A stretch of 64,000 bases of DNA from Begonia masoniana. Taxonomy: Eukaryota; Streptophyta; Magnoliopsida; Cucurbitales; Begoniaceae. The translations under genes were made by a program, and so were the position numbers. This document shows, in pieces, positions 1-13,975 of this stretch (positions within the stretch are counted from its first letter, which is position 1; the number at the start of each line of letters is the position of its first letter). The stretch lies in assembly GCA_022432975.1 (NCBI GenBank), contig CM039515.1, positions 20,649,554 through 20,713,553 on the forward strand, given 5' to 3'. Below the pieces are notes generated by a model, which was not told where the DNA came from, did no database searches, and worked only from the letters and a program-made list of their open reading frames with translations.

Positions 1-434
1 TGCCGAACGATCACCAGGCAGGGCGATCGTTCGCCCCCCTAAGTTACAACTTCTCTGGAATTTCTAAAGAAGTTGCCGAGCGATCGCTGCGCTATCGCTT
101 GGCATAGGGAGCAGATCGCCAAGGGGGGCGATCAGCCAGGCGATCAGTCGCCTGGCGATGATCGCCCATCATTTTTATGGGACAGAGTCCTTTTTTGCCC
201 CTCCCTTCACTGGCCGAAGTATTTCAAGTTATTTTTAAATGTTTTTGAATATGGTTTCATTTGTTTCCAGTTTTAATTTAATTGTTTAAACTATATCCAA
301 ATGGTTTTCAATTTTCTAAAAGATTTTAACGAGTTTAATTCCGCCTAAACGTTTGAAAGTTTAAATTGAGAATTAGTAATCGAAAAAGTAAATTTTAGAC
401 GGGAAATTAAGGGTTAGGTTTAAGGGTCGTTACA
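1..434 (+). repeat. R1 5' LTR, 3' portion
   Basis: Nearly identical to the last part of the R1 3' LTR (compare about 7890-8409). It begins inside the CGATCG-rich block (1-165), continues through an AT-rich stretch and ends GGGTCGTTACA at 434, directly before the primer-binding site. Differences from the 3' copy are scattered substitutions and the lack of one short duplicate of the GATC block start. Confidence 0.93.
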
Positions 435-438
435 GTTA

Positions 439-450
439 TGGTATCAGAGT
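439..450 (+). other. R1 primer-binding site (tRNA-iMet type)
   Basis: TGGTATCAGAGT lies 4 bases after the LTR end. It matches the plant initiator tRNA-Met 3'-end complement TGGTATCAGAGC except at the last base. Confidence 0.85.
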
Positions 451-598
451 CCCCTGGTTTTAAAAACGGTTCTGTAGACTGCACGACTGCTCAGCCACTA
501 CGCGGACATCCTTCATCAACTGTAAGTACGTTTAAATGTTTTATTGAAATTCGATTTCTTAGGATTACTGTTTTAACTTTTATAGGAGATTATAGAAA

Positions 599-1573
599 AT
601 GGGTCGAGGTAGGGACGCCAGAGATGATGCCATGGATAGGCTAACAGACTTACTCGATCGTCAATCCCAACATATGGATCGACAAGCCCAACAGATTGCG
701 GACTTGGTTCGGGAGAATCGGAGGGCCCAGGATATAGTCGTTCCTAATGGTCAACGCATGGAGAGATTCCAAAAGCTAAGGCCTCCTATATTCGATGGGC
801 AATCTACGGACCCCTCTATTGCTGAGGAGTGGGTTCAAAAAATGGAGGATATGTTGGCGTATGCCAAAGTGGACAATGCCGAGAAGGTAGAGTGCGTCAC
901 ATTCCACCTGGCACTGGATGCCCGATCTTGGTGGGATTCTGTGAAGGCTACAATGGACGTGGCTCTGATGAGATGGGAACGGTTTAAAACCGTGTTCTTT
1001 GATAAGTATTTCAGCCGTACAGTGAGGGCGACAAAGAGAGCTGAGTTTACACAATTGAAGCAGACTAATACGGTGGCAGCGTATATCAGGAAGTTTGAAG
1101 CTTTATCCAAGTTTGCACCGCGCCTAGTCAGTGATAATGAAGAAAAGGTGCAACAATTTATGGATGGACTGAACAAGGAGATCCGAAAGAACATCATAGT
1201 GTCTGGTATTCTAGATGTGCCTTATGAGGAAATTGCAGCGAGAGCCCTTGAGTTCGAAGCTGCTGAGTTGACATGCGTTAAGCCTAGAGAACCTGCTAAG
1301 GGCTTCTTTCGCGAGATTCAGCCTCAGGTACGAAATCGAGGCTGGCAACCCAGAGGACAACAACAACGAGGCGTCAAAAGGCCTCATCAAGGAGGAGGCG
1401 ATCAAGGTAAGGGGAAACAGGTTCAAGGGGCTGCACAGAAACCTGTTTGTCCAAAGTGCTAGAAGGAACATTATAGCACTTGTCGGTTGGGCACGAACAG
1501 TTGTTATAGATGTGGAGAAATTGGTCATTTTGCTCAGAACTGTCCGAGGGCGGCCACCAATCAGAGAACAGTT
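599..1573 (+). pseudogene. gag: R1 gag (broken)
   Basis: Capsid-like structural protein that would package the element RNA. The start ATG at 599 follows the leader and begins MGRGRDARDD. A coiled-coil-like stretch (LLDRQSQHMDRQAQQI) is followed by the retrotransposon gag core (PPIFDGQSTDPSIAEEW, FHLALDARSWWDSV, FKTVFFDKYF) and a basic Q/R/G-rich tail. The nucleocapsid knuckle [14 protein letters not shown] (CX2CX4HX4C) lies at about 1501-1542. A TAG at 1460-1462 interrupts the frame just before the knuckle; downstream sequence continues in the same frame, so this is a single stop. Confidence 0.9.
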
Positions 1574-5527
<3,954 letters not shown>

Positions 5528-5548
5528 TGAAATTTTGAGGACAAAATT

Positions 5549-5566
5549 TAAATAAGGTGGGTGGAA
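5549..5566 (+). other. R1 polypurine tract
   Basis: A purine-rich AAATAAGGTGGGTGGAA-type stretch abuts the 3' LTR start and would prime plus-strand DNA synthesis. Confidence 0.75.
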
Positions 5567-5774
5567 TGTAACACCCGGCTTTACGGGATTTAATATTATT
5601 CCAATATTGTCGGCATTTTTGTAAATACGTCAAATTAAACCTGTTTTACGAACGGAAAGTTTTAACGAAGCCGTGATAATAAATTGGAATTTGTGGTGAA
5701 ATATGAGAATTTTAGAAAATCGGATCGCTAATTAAATAACGAGACAATTGGAGGAATAAGTTGAAATTTGATGG

Positions 5775-5818
5775 AAGGGCAATTTAGTCATTTACCAAGC
5801 CAAAGTTATAAAAAAATA
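5775..5818 (+). promoter_or_regulatory. Predicted U3 core promoter of R1 3' LTR
   Basis: AAGGGCAATTTAGTCATTTAC is followed about 15 bases later by TTATAAAAAAATA, a TATA box, and then a pyrimidine-rich tract typical of a plant initiator and leader. The GGGCA-N-GTAATTT element recurs upstream of TATA in the other LTR families here. Confidence 0.65.
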
Positions 5819-6170
5819 GGCAAAATGGTTTCTTCTCCAGCACTTCAACAAAAAACTCTTCTCTCCCTCCCCTTCGCGCGATTCTTCTCCTCTCCATCGG
5901 CAATTCTCCTCTCCGTGGTCGAAGCTTGTCCTCCGACGACTCGAGTCTTCACGTTTCTCTTCCGTCATCGCTCTCTAGGTATGGCTCTAAGCTTTTGGAA
6001 CGTTAAATATCAATTTCTAGGGTTTTAAACGATTAGGGTTCGTTAGGGTTTTCGTCGAAAACGCGAATCGATGTTTGAAATTGATAGGTTGAGCTTAGGT
6101 ATGCCTCTAATGGACGTATTCATGAGTATCCGAGCTTAGTTCGTCGGTTTGTTGAGGTGTATTTGAGTTT

Positions 6171-6926
6171 TTGGTTAAGTTGGAGCTTAAAAACCTCCAT
6201 TAATGGAGCTTTTGTAATGTCGAGCGCGAATTGCTCGACGAAATGCCTCAACGAACTAAAATAGAGTTTAGGAGATGTTTCTTTAGTTAGGAGTTAGCAA
6301 ATTTTGGAGTTTGATGATTTAGACTCGATTTAATGTCGTATATTGTGAAATGTATAGGTGAACAAACGCTCGTGGACGGAGCTTGGTGTGCAACGACACG
6401 AGGTAAGTTCTCGTGATCTATTGTGGCCAATTGGCCTACACCATAAGTCGGAATTCGTGTTGAGGATTGTTTGGTGATGTGTTTATTTGTATTGTTTCAG
6501 TTGGGTAGATTAGGTTCGGTTGTTTTTATAGGTTGTGTGTTATAGAGTATTGATGGTATGTTGGTTAAGTTGGAGCTTAAAACCTCCATTAATGGAGCTT
6601 TTGTAATGTCGAGCGCGAATTGCTCGACGAAATGCCTCAACGAACTAAAATAGAGTTTAGGAGATGTTTCTTTAGTTAGGAGTTAGCAAATTTTGGAGTT
6701 TGATGATTTAGACTCGATTTAATGTCGTATATTGTGAAATGTATAGGTGAACAAACGCTCGTGGACGGAGCTTGGTGTGCAACGACACGAGGTAAGTTCT
6801 CGTGATCTATTGTGGCCAATTGGCCTACACCATAAGTCGGAATTCGTGTTGAGGATTGTTTGGTGATGTGTTTATTTGTATTGTTTCAGTTGGGTAGATT
6901 AGGTTCGGTTGTTTTTATAGGTTGTG
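6171..6926 (+). repeat. Tandem duplication inside R1 3' LTR (about 389-bp step)
   Basis: About 366 bp beginning TTGGTTAAGTTGGAGCTTAA occurs at 6171-6536 and again at 6561-6926, nearly identical. Each copy contains the conserved exon-like block (first copy 6358-6402), its GTAAGT donor and the GGCCAATTGGCC palindrome, so this LTR has two copies of that exon. Confidence 0.92.
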
Positions 6927-7329
6927 TTATAGGTTGTATGCTTTACTGTTCATTGAATTGTTCATGCATCATGGTTTTTAAAAAAATGTCATGAAAATGA
7001 ATTTATGCACGGATTTCATGAAAAGAACATGCATGTAAAGGCAAGCAAAGTATCACAGTAAACAACCATGACATGGGGTTATCGGGGATGAGGTTCAGAC
7101 CTGGCGTTCCGTGGTGAGCGGGTTTCCCTCCCTTTAGATGGTGTGGGCTGTCTAATCGCTTAACGTGCCCTATCCATCTGTCGAGCGTTTCCGATAACCA
7201 TAGACTAACACGTACGGATATATGCATAGACATGGACGGTTTTCATAGTACAGAGCATACATGATCATGCATTAGCATTTACGTAGAGCTTACTGAGATT
7301 TTTATCTCATAGGTGTTTTTATGGTGTAG

Positions 7330-7376
7330 GTGATTTTGAGACAGGTGAGGATGATGTCCCTCCGCCTGAAGTATGA
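7330..7376 (+). other. Conserved LTR mini-exon, R1 3' LTR
   Basis: After acceptor GGTGTAG the sequence encodes, in phase 1, GDFETGEDDVPPPEV then TGA. Length from acceptor to stop is 47 nt. The same frame, acidity and length occur in other LTR families of this window. A terminal coding exon is inferred; no protein family is recognised. Confidence 0.55.
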
Positions 7377-7871
7377 GCACGTTGACGAAAGATGGCCCGT
7401 GGGAGTGCGCTGACAGTCGGTGCGTGATTTTGACCTGTGGGGACATAGGTAAATGTTTTGGAATTCAATAGAAAGAATATAGGAAATTTGTATAGATAAA
7501 CATTTTAGGATGCTTGGATCTGGATAGGTAGTTTGTGGTGTTTTTCTTTTGGGAAATTGAAAGTATTTTGTAATGTTTTGGTATTTTTAAACAGGAGGAA
7601 ATGTTAAACTTTTAAACGGAACCACGCGGTTCGTTTTCATGAAATTTAGTTATATTTTAAATGTATTTTGAGTCAGTGAGCGGATAGCGAGTGTAACGTA
7701 GGTGGGTGATAGTGTTATGGTGTAGAAGTGTGTTTTTGAGGAATGTATGAAATGGTGTGATAATGGAATGAGAAAGGTGATGAGTGTGTATTGGGTGTGT
7801 AAATGGTGTGCAGGGCGTGAAGAAAATAGAAAGAAGGAAGAGGAAGAGGAAAAGAGAGAAGGTGGGGGCGA

Positions 7872-8145
7872 GCCCTCTGGAAAGCGAATCCAGAGGGGCT
7901 GCCGAACGATCGCCAGGCAGGGCGATCGTTCGCCCCCCTAAGTAAAGAGAGAAGGTGGGGGCGAGCACTCTGGAAGCGAATCAGAGGGGCTGCCGAACGA
8001 TCGCCAGTGCAGGGCGATCGTTGAACTTCTCTGGAATTTCTAGAGAAGTTGCCGAGCGATCGCTAGGCGATCGCTTGGCATAGGGAGCAGATCGCCAAGG
8101 GGGCGATCAGCCAGGCGATCAGTCGCCTGGCGATGATCGCCCATC
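7872..8145 (+). repeat. CGATCG-rich palindrome block, R1 3' LTR
   Basis: Dense GCGATCG, GGCGATC and CGATCGC words, with CTCTGGAAT/TCCAGAG inverted arms. An approximately 94-bp unit from AAGAGAGAAGGTGGGGG is duplicated (about 7850 and 7944). The 5' LTR has only one copy of its GATC part. Confidence 0.85.
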
Positions 8146-8409
8146 ATTTTTATGGGACAGAGTCCCTTTTTGCCCCTCCCTTCACTGGCCGAAGTATTTC
8201 AAGTTATTTTTAAATGTTTTTGAATATGGTTTCATTTGTTTCCAGTTTTAATTTAATTGTTTAAACTATATCCAAATGGTTTTCAATTTTCTAAAAGATT
8301 TTAACGAGTTTAATTCTGCCTAAACGTTTGAAAGTTTAAATTGAGAATTAGTAATCGAAAAAGAAAATTTTATACGGGAAATTAAGGGTTAGGTTTAAGG
8401 GTCGTTACA

Positions 8410-9161
8410 ACAATTACCCAGATGTCATCGTGCCATTTTGTCGTTCTTGGGAGTCCAATAATGAAATCCATAGAGATTTGCTCCCATTTTCACTCTGGAA
8501 TCGGCAGTGGTTGTAAGGTTCCGGCTGGCCTTTGGTGTTCTGCCTTCACCTGTTGGCAAACCAATCAGGTTTCCACATACCTGGCAATCTCTCTCTTCAT
8601 GTTCGGCCACCAGAAATGTTGCCTCAGGTCTCTATATATTTTTGTGCTCCCCGAATGCATTGAGTATGCCGAGGAGTTTTCCTCGGTTAAGATCTCTCTC
8701 TTTAGTTCATCATCGCTAGGCACGTACCACCTGTGCCTAAATTTCAATACTCCTTCATCTGTCAGGTTGAAATCAGACGAACCTTCAGATGTCATGCTCA
8801 TTCGATGCTTTTCACACTCCAAATCTTTTTGTTGAGCTTCTCGTATTCTGTCCAAAATCGTTGGTCTAAGAGAAATGTTGGTGAGCATGCTAGACAACTC
8901 TGCCACAATCTCCACATCAAATTTCTCAATCTCAGACCTCAACGTCACAGACATCGCTACAAGCGAAGGCTGACTCGTAGTAGGCATCCTGCTCAAAGCA
9001 TCAGCGACTTTATTTGCCTTCCCCGGGTGGTATTTAATTTCGAAGTCATAATCTTTAACGAACTCCAACCAACTTCGCTGTCGCATATTAAGTTCTTTCT
9101 GCGTAAGCAAGTAATTTAAGCTTCTATGATCAGAGAACACCTCACACTGCTGCCCATACAA
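8410..9161 (-). pseudogene. pol: R4 RNase H end and integrase (broken)
   Basis: Read on the minus strand: the end of RNase H ([17 protein letters not shown]), the conserved linker [16 protein letters not shown], the integrase head ([21 protein letters not shown], then the CX2C part), and the start of the integrase core with WVIV-type sequence at 8410. The reading frame shifts near 8610-8565 and the remainder is interrupted by R1. Confidence 0.85.
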
Positions 9162-9626
9162 ATAGTGTCTTCAGATTTTTAAAGAAAAGACAACCGCTGC
9201 AAGCTCAAGGTCGTGTGTCAGATAATTCTGCTCGTATGGCTTCAACTGCCTAGAAGCATAAGCAATGCCCTGCCTTCCTGCATCAATACGCATCCCAGTC
9301 CGACCCTTGAGGCGTCGCAATAAATACTGAACTTATCACCCTCAACTGGTAGTGTCAGAACTGGAGCCGTAGTCAATCTCTGTTTCAGCTCCACAAAACT
9401 CTTTTCACAAGCGGGCGACCATACAAATTTCTCATTCTTTCTCGTCAAGCGGGATAGAGGGACTGCAATCTTCGAAAATCCCTCGATGAACTTCTTGTAA
9501 TATCTAGCCAAGCCGAGAAATCCTCGTACCTCTCGCACATTTTTAGGCCGTGGCCAATCTCTGACAACTTCAATCTTTGTCGGGTCTACTGAGATTCCCT
9601 CCTGAGATATGATAAGGCCGAGAAAG
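9162..9626 (-). pseudogene. pol: R4 RT thumb and RNase H start (broken)
   Basis: Minus-strand coding remnant: [15 protein letters not shown] at the R2 junction, then [19 protein letters not shown] and [16 protein letters not shown] (the sequence that is interrupted by poly-T in R1). RNase H follows with [21 protein letters not shown], after which the frame breaks near 9242. The N-terminal RT part lies at 28903-29650 beyond R2. Confidence 0.87.
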
Positions 9627-10663
9627 TGTAGCACCCGGTTCTATTAAACCAACTTCCATTCCGTTATTTAATAGTAAGCATGTTGTGGAGAAAATTGAGG
9701 AAAGTATTAATTAGGTTAATGAGTGACTAAGTAAGGGCATAGTGGTAAATTGAGAACTTATAATGGATAACCTATTTAAGAAAAGAGGCTTTGTGATTAA
9801 ATGCACTGTAGCCGCCACTCTTTCCCTACTCTCCTCTCTCGGTAATCAGCTCAAGCAGTAGAGCTCTCTAGGCGATTCTTCCATCCAATTTTCTCCAAAC
9901 TAGGTGAGTTCTGTTTCGATTCCTTGCTGCATTGGTAACTATCGATGATTTGGGTAGTGGATAAATGTGAGTTTCAAGAATGCTGTGAGCGAACTAGTTC
10001 AGGTTTTATGGTAATCGGAGATGTATAACGAACTAAGCTCTTAAACTAGTTTTCTTAGACTTCTAGATAGTGTAGAATGAGGTTTAATAAAATCTAATCA
10101 ATAATCTGTCCATGGTTTTAGGTTGAGTAAGCTCCTAAAGTAGTTTACAACACCGAGCATTTCCAAGAGAGCCAGGTAAGTGAAGTATGCATGTGCCTTT
10201 GGGCCTACATCACAAAACAGTAGGATTATGTATTATGTGAATGAGTTTGTATGTCATGCATCATGTTTTTTTTTTTTTTAAGATTACGAAAATGAATTTC
10301 CATGTAAGGAATGGTAAGGCATGAACTGAATGTGACAGATAAACTATTAAGGGAACTAATCCACCCCTTAACTTATGAAGGGATTTATAACATTGGGAGA
10401 GTTGATCCCACTCCCAAGGGAACCTGGGGATCATTATAGCTGTTAAGGGAATTAATCCACCCCTTAATTGATGAAGAGGATTTATGACTTTGGGAGAGTT
10501 GATCTCACTCCCAATGGAATATTGAGATCAGATTACGATGAATGTGAATGCAACTGAGCTGGGAAAGTAGAAACTGCATGATTAAGATTTACATTTCAGC
10601 ATTCCATTTCATGATTGCTTCACTTATTTAGCATTAGGCTAATAGATGAGTTTTGTGATGTAG

Positions 10664-10710
10664 ATGAAGAAAAGACAGCAGGTGTGTTCTCTGAGTTTGT
10701 TGAGAGCTAG
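10664..10710 (+). other. Conserved LTR mini-exon, R2 5' LTR
   Basis: After acceptor GATGTAG the frame reads DEEKTAGVFSEFVES then TAG, 47 nt from acceptor to stop. Related to 57589-57635. The first base pair of the exon is AT instead of GT in this copy. Confidence 0.5.
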
Positions 10711-11040
10711 GCAGGTTAGGGGGTACATTCATGCATCGAACTGGCAGCTAACGGGGCGGTTTAACTGATGTCAGGAGTCGTGAAGGTTTAGTTGACAATG
10801 TTTCAATTTAAGTACGTTGAGTTTTTATAACAGTAGTAGTTTTAATGTTTTTTTTTGGAATACATCTTGAGACTTTCTATTAATGGTACTCTGTCAGTTT
10901 AATAGTGGTCTTACCATATTTCAGAGTAATACACTGATTTAAATAGTTTCGAATGGTTTTTAGTAAAATGTTCATGTTCTACTGGTAGAGTTTTCTTGTT
11001 AGAGTGAAATTGTTACTACGCTGTTTTCGTTGAGTATTTT

Positions 11041-11465
11041 TGATCTATCGATAGATGATGTCTATCGGCAGACGTAGAGTTGTTGTTCTGTTGACTATCG
11101 GATGATGTCTTCAGTAAAGTCACCGGATGATATCGAGTAATTTATTCATCGGATGATGAAGGTAAAAGTCTTTTGTCGTTTAGCGATCGGTTGATGTCGG
11201 GTATGAAACCTATCGGATGATGTAGTAGAAGTTTGTCGTTTTGTGATCGGTATATGTAGTTTGTTCTATCGGAAGACGTGAGTAAAAGTTTTGTCGTCTT
11301 GTAGTCGGCAGAGGCTGGATGAACAAATCATCCGGCTGACGTTACCGGTAGATGCGAGTAGCAAAAACTTGTCGTTTTGCGATCGGCTGAAGTTGGAAGA
11401 GTGATTCTTCCGGCTGACGTCATCGACTGAAGTTGGAAGAGTGATTCTTCCGGCTGGCGTCATCG
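11041..11465 (+). repeat. CGGATGATG/CGGCTGACGTC minisatellite in R2 5' LTR
   Basis: Degenerate repeats built from TATCGGATGATGT, TTTTGTCGTTT and TTCCGGCTGACGTCATCGG. Includes TGACGTCA at 11415-11422, a palindromic plant bZIP (TGA/CRE-type) binding core. Confidence 0.8.
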
Positions 11466-11791
11466 GTGGAAGTCTTCGGTTTATTTCTTTTTGTTGACCT
11501 TGTCTAGCGGCAGATGCGTTTGACTTTTACAATTTTCATGTTTCCACGCTTAAGACTTGGTCGAACCAATTCCTACTATTTCAATTGATATTTCCAAACA
11601 TTAATTTACAACCCCGTTTAATCTCTGCTTGTTTTCAAATGATTTTTCCGCTGTGAATTTTAACGTTGTGGTTTCAGTGAACATCTAGTTTTGACTTTCA
11701 AGTGAAATTTTAAGTTTGGTCCAAAATTTCCTAGTTATGTTCGGATTTATGAGTAACGAACTGAGTTTAGAAAACTCGGGGCGTTACAGTA

Positions 11792-11803
11792 TAGTATTAG
11801 AGA
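11792..11803 (+). other. R2 primer-binding site (decayed)
   Basis: TAGTATTAGAGA sits 3 bases after the LTR end and matches 9 of 12 bases of TGGTATCAGAGC. The three differences are two G/C-to-A and one C-to-T. Confidence 0.7.
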
Positions 11804-11943
11804 CATTCAGTTAAAACGGTCAAAAGATTACTTATCAGTGACAATCGTTGCATGGGAGTACTCTAACAACAGTAAGTGTTTATGTTAGCTTTAGCTATAA
11901 GATGATTATGAGAGTAGTTAACCCTATGCAGAAATTTAGTATT

Positions 11944-13975
11944 ATGGCCAAACGCCCAGGGAGGCCTAGAGTACCAAGAGAAATGCCGAATGTGAGAAGT
12001 GAAGAGGAGCCTAGTGTGATTAGGCAGTTGACAGATTTAGTGCGTCAGCAAACTGATTTAGTGCGCCAACAGTCCGATCAGTTGGGTGTGTTGTTGAACC
12101 GAGATGTACAAGGAAGCGCTAACTCGAGTTCTAGCGGTGAGCACTCTGGAGACAGAATTCGGAGACTTCAGCCGCCTACATTTGATGGGAAGTCAACTAA
12201 TCCCACTGTTGCTGAAGAGTGGCTCAGAAAGGTTGAGAGTATGTTTAGGTATGCCAATATTGAGGAAGGAGACAAGGTCACTCTGGCAACATTCCATCTG
12301 GCTGGCGAAGCTCAACTCTGGTGGGAGTCTATGGAAACCGCCGCTGATGCCCTTGCTATGTCTTGGACACAATTCAGAGAAGTTTTCTATGAGAAGTATT
12401 TCAACAGCACTGTCCAGGCCGCTAAGAAAGTTGAATTTTTGAGCTTGAAACAGACGGCATTCGAGTCCCTGTCAAGATTTGCCGGACATCTTGTCCATAG
12501 GAATGAAGATAAAGTGTTTCAGTTTATGAATGGACTAAAGCCAGAGATTTTCAGAGGAGTCAAGTTTACTGGCATCAAAGGCTTGTCCTTCAGCGAGGTT
12601 GTGTCCACTGCGTTGGAAGTGGGGGATGCGGAAATGAAGTGTACTAGAGCAAGAGAAACCCCACGGAAGTTTATCCAACCACATCAACAGAGTGGAACAA
12701 AAAGGCCTAGTGAAAGCCAGAACAGTCAAGGAACGGGAAAGAAGGTACAGGACACCAAGAAGTATCCTCAGTGCCCGAAGTGTCTGAAAAGTCACCTGGG
12801 TGAATGTAGGTTCGGATTGGGAAAGTGTTTTAACTGTGAAGAGGTTGGACACTCGTTCAAGGATTGCCCAAAGCCCAGGATCATTCTATGTTTTCATTGT
12901 AACAAAGTCGGCCATATCAACAGGGACTGCCCAGCCTTGAAGAGTGGCCCTGCCAAGGTAAAGCCAAGGATATTCTCTATGATGGAGACGGGCGATGATG
13001 AACAACCTGTCGTGGTGTCAGGTACCATATTGATCAACTCTACCCCTGCCTTTACTTTAATAGATTCTGGTGCAACACATTCTTTTATAGCCTCTACATT
13101 TGCTGATAAGCTAGATGTACAGTTTATCCCCACTGAGCATGTGTTTAACGTAGCATTACCCTATGGTGAGCGCATGTACTCTAATCAAGTGATACCGGAT
13201 AGCGTTGTATTAGTGGGAAGCATGAATTTGCCTGCTGACCTCATTATTATGGATATAACGGGATTTGATGTAATTATAGGAATGGATTGGTTGTTCAAGC
13301 ATTATGCCACGATCGACTGTAGGACTGGAATAGTTAGTTTCCAACCCCCTGGTAGTTTGAAACATACCATTCAAGCTTCAAAGAAAAGTAAGAAAATGTC
13401 TGTGATGACTTCTATTAACACTAGACCTTCCCCATATAGAGAGTACTTGTGCTTCTTAGCTAGCGTTTTAGACACACAGCATGTAGAAAAAGCAAATCCT
13501 CAAAATGTCTTAATTGTCCAAGACTTTCTTGATGTATTTTTAGATGACCTTCCAACTTTACCACCAGATAGGGAAATTGAATTTGTTGTAGATGTTTACC
13601 CCGGTGCCGAGCCTGTGTCTAAAAATCCATATAGGTTAGCACCAACAGAACTTAAAGAATTAAAGAAACAGTTGGAGGATTTATTGGAAAAAGGGTTCAT
13701 ACGCCCAAGCTTTTCACCGTGGGGTGCACCCGTCCTTTTTGTCAAAAAGAAAGACGGATCAATGCGTATGTGCATTGATTATAGAGAATTGAACAAGTTA
13801 ACTGTCAAGAACAAATATCCACTGCTTAGAATCGATGATTTATTTGACCAGCTTAATGGTGCACGTGTTTTCTCTAAAATTGACCTTAGGTCCGGCTATT
13901 ACCAATTGAAAGTCAAATCTGAGGATATCCCTAAGACAGCCTTTCGCACAAGATATGGACATTATGAGTTTTTTT
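11944..13975 (+). pseudogene. gag-pol: R2 gag, protease and N-terminal RT
   Basis: The frame is open from upstream; I prefer the ATG at 11944 ([14 protein letters not shown]) because it begins the basic gag N-terminus. Then come a repeated coiled-coil motif ([15 protein letters not shown]), the gag core ([31 protein letters not shown]), [12 protein letters not shown], and two knuckles, [14 protein letters not shown] and [14 protein letters not shown]. Protease has [13 protein letters not shown] (DSG, an accepted variant of DTG) and [10 protein letters not shown] has [18 protein letters not shown] and [15 protein letters not shown]. An extra base in the T run at 13968-13975 shifts the frame just before MSFGLTNAP. 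Otherwise it is nearly intact over about 680 codons. Confidence 0.92.

Larger units (their letters stand above)
5567..8409 (+). repeat. R1 3' LTR (2843 bp, family A)
   Basis: Starts TGTAACACCCGG after the polypurine tract and ends GGGTCGTTACA. Contents in order: U3 with the GGGCA/TATA promoter, a pyrimidine-rich leader ending at donor CTCTAG|GTATGG (5978), exon-like block 6358-6402 and its duplicate, palindrome GGCCAATTGGCC (6425-6436), CATGCATCATG (6963-6973), a long inverted repeat (GGTTATCGG 7077-7085 with CCGATAACC 7191-7199), hairpin TGAGAT-TTTT-ATCTCA (7294-7309), acceptor-linked mini-exon (7330-7376), and the GATC-palindrome block. Confidence 0.95.
9627..11788 (+). repeat. R2 5' LTR (2162 bp, family B)
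   Basis: Starts TGTAGCACCCGGTTC and ends CTCGGGGCGTTACA. It contains TATA-like CTATTTAAG at 9771, a CT-rich leader with donor ACTAG|GTGAGTT (about 9903), an exon-like block ending GCCAG|GTAAGT (10193), hairpin GCC-TTTG-GGC, and two inverted-repeat pairs (TTAAGGG/CCCTTAA and TTGGGAG/CTCCCAA, 10345-10530). After these come stem TTAGC-ATTAG-GCTAA (10628-10642) and a GGATGATGT minisatellite. Confidence 0.94.

Noticed and set aside
5768..6028. Frame beginning with TTG/ATG near the R1 LTR TATA box as a stand-alone protein
   Set aside because: Its start lies at or before the predicted transcription start and it runs through the predicted donor; only its phase at the donor is informative.
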